From Methanoregula sp. (GTDB lineage: Archaea > Halobacteriota > Methanomicrobia > Methanomicrobiales > Methanospirillaceae): 10,856 bases of DNA. The notes below the pieces were generated by a model that was not told where the DNA came from, made no database searches, and worked only from the letters and a program-made list of their open reading frames with translations. Below, in pieces: positions 6,146 through 10,856 of the stretch. Position numbers and translations under genes: made by a program. Location of the stretch: contig JAPKXV010000210.1 in assembly GCA_026394635.1 (NCBI GenBank), positions 1-10,856 of the forward strand, read 5' to 3'. Every line of letters begins with the position of its first letter. Within the stretch, counting starts at the first letter, position 1.

Positions 6146-7075
6146 ATGACTCAGGACCGGTCGCTCCAGCTGGTGACAAGCGTCATGATTACCGCAGGGT
6201 TTGAAGTTTCCGAGCGCTTCTCGCTCAGGCCGCGGAGTTTTGACCTTATTGCCCGTAAAAACGGGACAATGCTTGTCATCAAAGTTGTCTCCCACATCGA
6301 CAGCGTGAGCGATGACATGGCATTTGACCTTGAGATCATCGCCCGGCACCTTCGTGGCATCCCGATGATAGTCGGGGAGCGCGCACGTGATACGGAGCTG
6401 GAGCGCGGGGCGGTATATATCCGGTATGGTATCTATGCGGTCAGCGTTGCGACGCTGTATGACTTTTTTGTCGAAAAGATCCCCCCGCTCGTGTACGCGT
6501 CGCCTGGTGGGCTGTACGTGAACATCAATGGGGAAGTGCTCCGTGAAATGCGGGAGCGGCGCGGGATGTCGCTTGGGGATCTCGGGCATCTGCTCGGCGT
6601 TTCGCGCAGGACGATAAGCAAGTACGAGAGCGGGATGGGCACGACACTCGATGTGGTGATCAGGATCGAGGAAGTGTTCAATGCCGGTGTTGTTGAAGCC
6701 ATTGACCTTCTCAGGCATGAACCTAAAAAGGAGAAAGAACCGGTCGATCCAAAAGAGCAGCAGGAACGTTTTACCCCCATCGGTTTTCTGGAAGAGATCG
6801 GCATGAAGCTTCACACGCTGCGGGGGGCTCCATTCCAGGCGCTGGTCACCTTTGATGAACATACGATATTTACCAGCTACGGGACGGCACAGAAGGTGGT
6901 CAAGCGCGCTGCACTGATCGGCAACCTCTCCAAGATCGCAAAGAAGCATGCGATGTGCGTGATCACCGATTACCACAAAGAGAAAAAAATCGGGAGAACT
7001 CTTTTAATTGGTGAAGATCGCCTTCACCACCTCCGCGACGGATCCGAGCTGATCGATCTCATCGGAGACTCATAA
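6146..7075 (+). CDS. Archaeal XRE-type HTH transcriptional regulator (COG1395-like)
   Basis: The 309-residue protein belongs to a conserved archaeal family annotated as putative HTH-type transcriptional regulators. Residues 1-115 form an alpha/beta domain with FSLRPRSFDLIARKNGTMLVIKV (26-47), whose hydrophobic strands and D33/K46 recall a PD-(D/E)XK nuclease fold. The acidic residue expected two positions before the lysine is absent, so it is probably not catalytic. Residues 131-185 are a Cro/C1-type helix-turn-helix (LREMRERRG, LGHLLGVSRRTISKYESG). A charged linker (192-206) leads to a C-terminal domain of unknown role (210-309). An in-frame ATG at 6116 would add ten residues but lies within the TATA-like palindrome, and relatives begin near MT-x-[DE], so 6146 is preferred. 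The thermosome gene follows 49 bases later on the same strand with its own promoter. Target genes are unknown. Confidence 0.85.
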   Translation: MTQDRSLQLVTSVMITAGFEVSERFSLRPRSFDLIARKNGTMLVIKVVSHIDSVSDDMAFDLEIIARHLRGIPMIVGERARDTELERGAVYIRYGIYAVSVATLYDFFVEKIPPLVYASPGGLYVNINGEVLREMRERRGMSLGDLGHLLGVSRRTISKYESGMGTTLDVVIRIEEVFNAGVVEAIDLLRHEPKKEKEPVDPKEQQERFTPIGFLEEIGMKLHTLRGAPFQALVTFDEHTIFTSYGTAQKVVKRAALIGNLSKIAKKHAMCVITDYHKEKKIGRTLLIGEDRLHHLRDGSELIDLIGDS

Positions 7076-7077
7076 GG

Positions 7078-7085
7078 TTTATATA
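7078..7085 (+). promoter_or_regulatory. TATA box of the thermosome gene
   Basis: TTTATATA begins three bases after the regulator's stop codon and is centred 26 bases before position 7107, the predicted transcription start. The implied leader is about 17 bases and includes GGTGA (7116-7120), four bases before the ATG, which is a good ribosome binding site. Confidence 0.75.
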
Positions 7086-7099
7086 GAACCACAAACCAA

Positions 7100-7113
7100 T
7101 TTTAGTGCTAAAA
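7100..7113. promoter_or_regulatory. Inverted repeat at the thermosome transcription start, candidate operator
   Basis: TTTTAG-TG-CTAAAA has two perfect six-base arms around two bases and sits on the predicted transcription start of the chaperonin gene. A repressor bound there would block initiation, as archaeal heat-shock repressors do at other chaperone promoters. The motif does not clearly match a known archaeal heat-shock box that I can recall. A chance AT-rich repeat is possible. Confidence 0.45.
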
Positions 7114-7124
7114 GTGGTGATACT

Positions 7125-8783
7125 ATGTCACAACAGCTTGGAGGACAGCAGATACTTATTCTCAAAGAAGGCAGCACCCGTACCCGGGGCCGCGACGCTC
7201 AGGGTATGAACATCACCGCCGCAAAGGCAGTGGCAAGTGCAGTCAGGACCACGCTCGGTCCAAAGGGAATGGACAAGATGCTCGTCGATACAATCGGCGA
7301 TGTCGTGATCACGAACGATGGTGTCACTATCCTTAAGGAAATGGACATCGAGCACCCGGCCGCAAAGATGATGGTCGAGGTTGCAAAGACCCAGGATGAT
7401 GAAGTCGGCGACGGTACAACCACCGCAGTCATCATTGCCGGGGAACTCTTAAAGAAGGCAGAAGACCTCCTCGAACAGGATGTCCACCCGACCATCATCG
7501 CCGCAGGCTACCGCCAGGCGGCTGAGAAGGCACAGGAGTTGTTAAAAGAGATCGCCATCGATGTGAAAGCGACCGACAAGGCGATGCTCAAAAAGATCGC
7601 AGAGACTGCGATGACCGGCAAGGGAGCCGAGGCATCAAAGGATGCACTCTGTGATCTTGTTGTCAAGGCAGTCACCATGGTTGCCGATGAGGATGGCACT
7701 GTTGACATCGACAACATCAAGGTCGAGAAGAAGACCGGCGGATCCATCGACGACTCTGAGATTGTCGAGGGTGTGCTGGTTGACAAGGAACGTGTCCACC
7801 CGTCAATGCCAAAGAAGGTCACGAACGCGAAGATCCTGTTGCTCAACGCCGCAGTCGAGTTCAAGAAGACCGAGGTCGATGCGGAGATCAACATCACAAG
7901 CCCCGACCAGTTACAGGCATTCCTCGATGAAGAGGAGCGCATGGTAAAGAACATTGTCGATAAAATTATCGCAAGCGGTGCAAACGTCCTCTTCTGCCAG
8001 AAGGGCATCGATGACATCGCCCAGCACTACCTTGCAAAGGCGGGTATCTTTGCCACACGCCGTGTGAAAAAGAGCGACATGGAGAAGCTTGCCCGGGCAA
8101 CCGGTGGCAGCCTCGTCTCATCGATCGATTCGATCACAAAGGACGAGATGGGTCATGCAGGCATTGTCGAAGAGCGCAAGGTCTCCGGCGAAGAGATGAC
8201 ATTTGTCGAGAAGTGCAAGAACCCCAAGGCGGTATCCATCATCGTCCGCGGTGGCACCGAGCACGTTGTTGACGAGCTCGAACGTGCTATCCATGATGCA
8301 CTCCGCGTTGTCGGGGTCGTCTTTGAGGACCACAAGGTTGTTGCCGGTGGCGGTGCACCCGAGACCGAGCTCTCGCTCCGTCTCCGTGAGTATGGCGCAA
8401 CCGTTGGCGGCAGGGCACAGCTGGCGATCGAGGCATTTGCAGCCGCTCTTGAGATTATCCCGCGTACCCTTGCAGAGAACGCAGGACTTGACCCGATCGA
8501 TATGCTTGTCGAGATCAGGGCAGCCCACGAGAAGGGCAAGAAGACATTCGGACTGGATGTGTTTGCCGGTAAGGCGGCTGACATGCTGAAAGCAGGCGTA
8601 GTTGAACCGCTCCGCGTCAAGACGCAGGCGATCTCGTCTGCAGCAGAAGCCGCAGTTATGATCCTTCGCATTGACGATGTGATCGCATCGTCCAAGTCAC
8701 CCGGAGGACCCGAAGGCGGAATGCCTCCCGGTGGGATGGGTGGCATGGGCGGCGGAATGCCCCCCGGCATGGGCGATTATTAA
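7125..8783 (+). CDS. ths: Thermosome subunit (group II chaperonin)
   Basis: The 552-residue protein is a subunit of the double-ring, eight-fold archaeal chaperonin that folds cytosolic proteins in an ATP-driven cage closed by a built-in lid. Motifs run in the standard order: the equatorial TTLGPKGMDKML (42-53), VTNDG-like VITNDGVTIL (61-70), the ATP-binding GDGTTT (95-100), the apical domain (about 220-365), GGTEHVVDELERAIHDAL with catalytic D391, and VVAGGGAPE (405-413). The end is a flexible glycine/methionine-rich tail with repeated GGM and PPG units (525-550), common in this family and projecting into the cavity. The length is normal. Codon use is strongly biased to C- and G-ending codons, as expected for a highly expressed gene. 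It appears to be transcribed alone, with a strong TATA box, a ribosome binding site and a U-tract terminator. Confidence 0.98.
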   Translation: MSQQLGGQQILILKEGSTRTRGRDAQGMNITAAKAVASAVRTTLGPKGMDKMLVDTIGDVVITNDGVTILKEMDIEHPAAKMMVEVAKTQDDEVGDGTTTAVIIAGELLKKAEDLLEQDVHPTIIAAGYRQAAEKAQELLKEIAIDVKATDKAMLKKIAETAMTGKGAEASKDALCDLVVKAVTMVADEDGTVDIDNIKVEKKTGGSIDDSEIVEGVLVDKERVHPSMPKKVTNAKILLLNAAVEFKKTEVDAEINITSPDQLQAFLDEEERMVKNIVDKIIASGANVLFCQKGIDDIAQHYLAKAGIFATRRVKKSDMEKLARATGGSLVSSIDSITKDEMGHAGIVEERKVSGEEMTFVEKCKNPKAVSIIVRGGTEHVVDELERAIHDALRVVGVVFEDHKVVAGGGAPETELSLRLREYGATVGGRAQLAIEAFAAALEIIPRTLAENAGLDPIDMLVEIRAAHEKGKKTFGLDVFAGKAADMLKAGVVEPLRVKTQAISSAAEAAVMILRIDDVIASSKSPGGPEGGMPPGGMGGMGGGMPPGMGDY

Positions 8784-8798
8784 ACCAACCCCCCCAAC

Positions 8799-8819
8799 CT
8801 TTTTTTAACGTGTTAAAAA
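8799..8819 (+). terminator. Thermosome terminator: oligo-T with an inverted repeat
   Basis: Sixteen bases after the stop codon, seven T (8800-8806) form a clear archaeal termination signal. The last five T also belong to a perfect inverted repeat, TTTTTAAC-GT-GTTAAAAA (8802-8819), with eight-base arms. A second T run near 8843-8848 may act as a backup. Confidence 0.65.
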
Positions 8820-8900
8820 TGCTGTGGTTTTATTTTGGACGGTTTTTTAAAATCCCGCGGTAAACCCCGTTATCCGGATGTAACCAGAGTTCCGCAATAA

Positions 8901-8943
8901 CTGCACAGCAAGGGATGTGAAAGGGAACCCACATCCTGTGCAG
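8901..8943 (+). other. Strong bulged hairpin in the gap between the thermosome and cysteine-rich protein genes
   Basis: CTGCACAG (8901-8908) pairs perfectly with CTGTGCAG (8936-8943), and GATGTG (8914-8919) pairs with CACATC (8930-8935). This gives 14 base pairs, with a five-base bulge CAAGG on the left strand only and a ten-base loop. It lies 34 bases upstream of the ATG at 8978. It could be a structured RNA leader, a processing signal, a small RNA or a DNA operator. No T run follows it on plus, so it is not a simple terminator. The remainder of the 194-base gap (8784-8977) holds only the thermosome terminator. Confidence 0.5.
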
Positions 8944-8977
8944 CAAATTCATTACCCCCCGCGTGCACCTACCCCAC

Positions 8978-9343
8978 ATGAGCGACCGGTTTATCTTTCT
9001 GACCCACCGCACCGACTGTTACCACTGCAAACAGGTGGCAGACCAGATCATCAAAGCCGTGCCGTACAAGGCGCAGGTCGCGTGCGACAACTGTGGTGCA
9101 ACCCGGGTCTTTGTCCCCCGGATTGAGGATGTGAGCGAGCCCGGCACCTTCACGAAGATCGGGTGCTACGATACATGGGAACTGGAAAGCACAGCAGAGT
9201 GCCGGAACTGCCATGTGACCGGCCCCCACGATATCGTGATCGGCTGCAGGCATTTCACGGTACGGTGCCGGAACTGCAATTTCACTCACTTCTACAAGTC
9301 TGATCTTGAGTTTATCGCAAAGGATGAACTGAAGGTGCAGTAA
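8978..9343 (+). CDS. Unrecognised cysteine-rich zinc-ribbon-like protein
   Basis: The 121-residue soluble protein contains ten cysteines, eight of them in four CxxC pairs: C14/C17, C36/C39, C75/C78 and C97/C100, plus C63 and C90. The spacing suggests two zinc ribbons, one from the first two pairs and one from the last two. The repeated ECRNC and RCRNCNF units imply an internal duplication. There is no membrane segment or signal peptide. I do not recognise the family; it may be restricted to methanogens. A nucleic-acid-binding, metal-storage or redox role cannot be told apart from sequence. The frame is open to a GTG at 8963, which would add five residues. The ATG at 8978 starts a more typical N-terminus, but neither has a ribosome binding site. 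It is convergent with porD, and a bulged hairpin lies just upstream. Confidence 0.7.
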   Translation: MSDRFIFLTHRTDCYHCKQVADQIIKAVPYKAQVACDNCGATRVFVPRIEDVSEPGTFTKIGCYDTWELESTAECRNCHVTGPHDIVIGCRHFTVRCRNCNFTHFYKSDLEFIAKDELKVQ

Positions 9344-9365
9344 CCGGAATCCTGCGATGCTCTGG

Positions 9366-9381
9366 AAAAGAAACAAAAAAA
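9366..9381 (-). terminator. U-rich terminator of the por cluster
   Basis: On minus, about 27 bases after the porD stop, the strand reads TTTTTTT-G-TTT-C-TTTT. This run fits an archaeal U-tract terminator at the end of the porA-porG-porD transcript. No stem precedes it. The 65-base convergent gap has no matching T run for the plus-strand gene. Confidence 0.55.
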
Positions 9382-9408
9382 CGTAATTGGTGAGGTTAGA
9401 GGGGTGGT

Positions 9409-9660
9409 TTATTGTTCCTCCCTCACCATCTCAATCGCCTTTTTGGGGCACTCGTTTGCGCAGATGCCACACCCCTTGCAGAAGTTGAGGTCGACTTTGA
9501 GATCCTGATCGATCACGGCATCGGGACAATACATCTGGCAGAGCCCGCACTGGTTGCACTTCTCCGCATCAATGACCGGACGGAACAGCCTCCACGAACC
9601 GGTCCTGCCCGCAGCCCCCTCGGTCGGTTGGCTCATCGCAAGGCGTTTGCGCCCGCTCAT
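9409..9660 (-). CDS. porD: Pyruvate:ferredoxin oxidoreductase delta subunit, 2[4Fe-4S] ferredoxin type
   Basis: This 83-residue protein is the electron-transfer subunit of a four-subunit 2-oxoacid:ferredoxin oxidoreductase. An N-terminal segment with SWRLFRPVID (22-31), usual in archaeal PorD and VorD, leads into two cluster motifs: C35-x2-C38-x2-C41-x3-C45-P and C61-x2-C64-x2-C67-x3-C71-P. Together they bind two [4Fe-4S] clusters that pass electrons from the thiamine site to ferredoxin. The ATG at 9660 overlaps the porG stop as ATGA, indicating coupling; an in-frame ATG at codon 9 is a less likely start. Substrate choice (pyruvate or a branched-chain oxoacid) cannot be read from this subunit and is inferred from PorA. 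Confidence 0.92.
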   Translation of the reverse strand: MSGRKRLAMSQPTEGAAGRTGSWRLFRPVIDAEKCNQCGLCQMYCPDAVIDQDLKVDLNFCKGCGICANECPKKAIEMVREEQ

Positions 9661-10184
9661 ACGGCAATCTCCCGGTATGCAGCATCAGCGGCTTTTACAT
9701 TGCGTTCATCAGTAAATAGCTCAGTAATTGCTTTTTTTGCAGAGTCCTGCGATATGATCCCGATTCTTGCGATCGCACCCAGCAACGGGGTATCCAGGAT
9801 CGGGCTGCCCGCGATGACAAGATCCTCCCTGAGCGCGATCCCGGTCAGATCAATGGTGTAGGTAAAAAATCCCGGATATTCCTTTTTGTGGGCACTGTTA
9901 ATGAGAATCGTACCGCCGGTTTTTAACCCGCCCAAAACATCGACAACCCCAAGAAGGCCCGCGTCCAGAACCACTACGAGATCTGGCCTGCGAATCTGGC
10001 TGTATACCCTAATGGGACTGTCATCGATCCGGACAAATGAGACAACCGGTGCACCGCGCCGTTCTGCCCCGTAAAACGGGCACGCACTCGCAAACTTCCC
10101 GTCGTGGATTGCGGCAATTGCCAGAAGACGGGCAGCGGTCACCCCTCCCTCCCCGCCACGGGAGTGAATGCGCAGCTCAAACAT
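9657..10184 (-). CDS. porG: Pyruvate:ferredoxin oxidoreductase gamma subunit
   Basis: The 175-residue protein is the gamma domain of 2-oxoacid:ferredoxin oxidoreductase. It opens with the family signature RIHSRGGEGGVTAARLLA (5-22), followed by CPFYGAERRGAPVVSFVRI (35-53), PDLVVVLD (67-74) and a C-terminal helical part. It helps assemble the complex and bind coenzyme A. The ATG at 10184 has GGTGA six bases upstream, inside the porA coding end, and the two genes overlap by eight bases (ATGTTTGA). porD follows with a four-base overlap. The tight overlaps point to one transcript and roughly equal subunit synthesis. Confidence 0.93.
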   Translation of the reverse strand: MFELRIHSRGGEGGVTAARLLAIAAIHDGKFASACPFYGAERRGAPVVSFVRIDDSPIRVYSQIRRPDLVVVLDAGLLGVVDVLGGLKTGGTILINSAHKKEYPGFFTYTIDLTGIALREDLVIAGSPILDTPLLGAIARIGIISQDSAKKAITELFTDERNVKAADAAYREIAV

Positions 10185-10856
10185 CAGGTGTCACCCCGAA
10201 CCAGAACTCCCCGCCAATCCGGCGGTTTCGCACAAAGCCCGCGATATCATCATAGGTAACTTCCTGCCCTCCCAGGCCGGCAATCACGCTGTAGGGCTCA
10301 ATACCGCAACTTGCCCGGATTGATGTCGAAAGGGTTCCCCCAAAGCCGAACGAATAGCTGCGGTCGATGACCACGACCTCCCTGCCCGCGAGATCCAGCT
10401 TCGGGAACGGGCGGAACCAGCGCAGGCGCATGGATCCTGCTCTAATCCCCTCATTCCTGAGGATATCAACCGCGACCTCCGCCTCCTTTCCCAGCGTCCC
10501 CATTGCAACAACAACCACGTCCGCATCGTCACACCGGTAGTCATCGGTAAACCCGTATGTCCTGCCAAACCTGCGTGCGAACTCCTCCTGTGTCTGCCCG
10601 ATCACGCCCACAGAGTCCCGCATAGATCGCTCAATGTCCCAGCGGAATCTGAAGTAATGATCGGGCCCGGTGAGCGGACCGTACGCGACAGGATTTGTTG
10701 GATCGATCGCATGCGGGAGGTGCAGTGGGGGTATAAAGTCTCCCGGTTCAACCGTCTCCAGCGGCTGCATGTCATGGCTGAGTAAAAAGCCGTCGAGGTT
10801 CACCATCACAGGCAGCAGAACGTCATTATGTTCGGCAATCCGGAATGCCATGAGCG
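10177..10856 (-). CDS. porA: Pyruvate:ferredoxin oxidoreductase alpha subunit, C-terminal part
   Basis: About 225 residues of a protein that should be near 380 are visible; the N-terminus lies beyond the right edge. The reading frame is still open at the edge, and the ATG at 10851 is internal (AFRIAEHNDVLLPVMVNLDGF is a mid-protein motif of the family). Recognisable parts are VMVNLDGFLLSH, the DPTNPVAYGPL loop, FGRTYGFTDDY, the DADVVVVAMGT strand typical of the transketolase-like C-terminal domain, and DRSYSFGFGGTLST. The enzyme interconverts pyruvate and acetyl-CoA plus CO2 with ferredoxin; in autotrophic methanogens it mainly makes pyruvate. The sequence looks closer to PorA than to VorA or KorA, but this is a judgement from memory. 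The beta subunit, which binds thiamine diphosphate, is not in the window and may lie upstream. Confidence 0.9.
   Translation of the reverse strand, partial: LMAFRIAEHNDVLLPVMVNLDGFLLSHDMQPLETVEPGDFIPPLHLPHAIDPTNPVAYGPLTGPDHYFRFRWDIERSMRDSVGVIGQTQEEFARRFGRTYGFTDDYRCDDADVVVVAMGTLGKEAEVAVDILRNEGIRAGSMRLRWFRPFPKLDLAGREVVVIDRSYSFGFGGTLSTSIRASCGIEPYSVIAGLGGQEVTYDDIAGFVRNRRIGGEFWFGVTPDV

Noticed and set aside
6137..6976. 279-codon open frame on minus
   Set aside because: It is antisense to the XRE regulator, which has a clear helix-turn-helix. The minus translation is low in recognisable features.
7508..8770. Two long open frames on minus (169 and 205 codons)
   Set aside because: Both are serine/alanine-rich shadows of the thermosome gene caused by its strong codon bias.
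8830..9012. 60-codon open frame on minus after the thermosome gene
   Set aside because: It crosses the bulged hairpin and the start of the plus-strand cysteine-rich protein, and shows no domain or ribosome binding site.
1..10856. Defence system, mobile element, CRISPR array or biosynthetic cluster
   Set aside because: No repeats with regular spacing, transposase, integrase, nuclease-helicase pair or carrier-protein gene was seen. Nearly all coding capacity is conserved archaeal housekeeping genes.

Overview
The window reads as a chromosomal, mostly housekeeping stretch from a methanogenic archaeon. The best fit is Methanomicrobiales (a Methanoregula- or Methanosphaerula-like relative), judged from recall of protein families and not from a search. 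The main evidence is a group II chaperonin (thermosome), archaeal RPA with its associated OB-fold protein, TiaS, deoxyhypusine synthase, archaeal-type PyrF, CbiZ, a DUF1858 redox peptide and subunits of pyruvate:ferredoxin oxidoreductase. TATA boxes of the TTTATATA type, GGTGA-type ribosome binding sites and several apparently leaderless starts agree with an archaeon. There are no rRNA or tRNA genes, insertion sequences, CRISPR arrays or phage genes.

Layout. Bases 1-1386 (minus) hold rpa followed by its partner gene, joined by an ATGA stop/start overlap; the partner runs off the left edge. A 136-base divergent region separates rpa from a 63-residue DUF1858 gene on plus (1523-1714). Bases 1773-3049 (minus) hold a two-gene unit: a small cysteine-rich protein ending in an NrdD-like glycyl-radical tail, then a CbiZ fused to a cysteine-rich domain. 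Bases 3050-3251 have no recognised gene but contain a strong orphan TATA box on plus and a possible 32-codon ORF. Bases 3252-6101 (minus) form a likely tiaS-dys-pyrF operon ending in a U-tract terminator. A 44-base AT-rich divergent region leads to an XRE-type regulator on plus (6146-7075). The thermosome gene follows at 7125-8783 with its own promoter and a candidate operator. A gap at 8784-8977 holds a thermosome terminator and a strong bulged hairpin ahead of an unrecognised 121-residue cysteine-rich protein. Bases 9409-10856 (minus) are the overlapping porA-porG-porD cluster, with porA cut by the right edge.

How the genes work together. RPA and its partner protect single-stranded DNA. TiaS and deoxyhypusine synthase both attach a polyamine-derived group to a translation component: agmatine on tRNA-Ile2 and deoxyhypusine on aIF5A. 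PyrF makes UMP. CbiZ salvages cobinamides, needed for corrinoid-dependent methyl transfer. POR links acetyl-CoA and pyruvate through ferredoxin for carbon assimilation. No complete new system is evident. The observations most worth a second look are the stand-alone glycyl-radical-like tail protein next to cbiZ, the bulged hairpin at 8901-8943, the inverted repeat at the thermosome start site, the tiaS-dys pairing and the orphan promoter at 3164.
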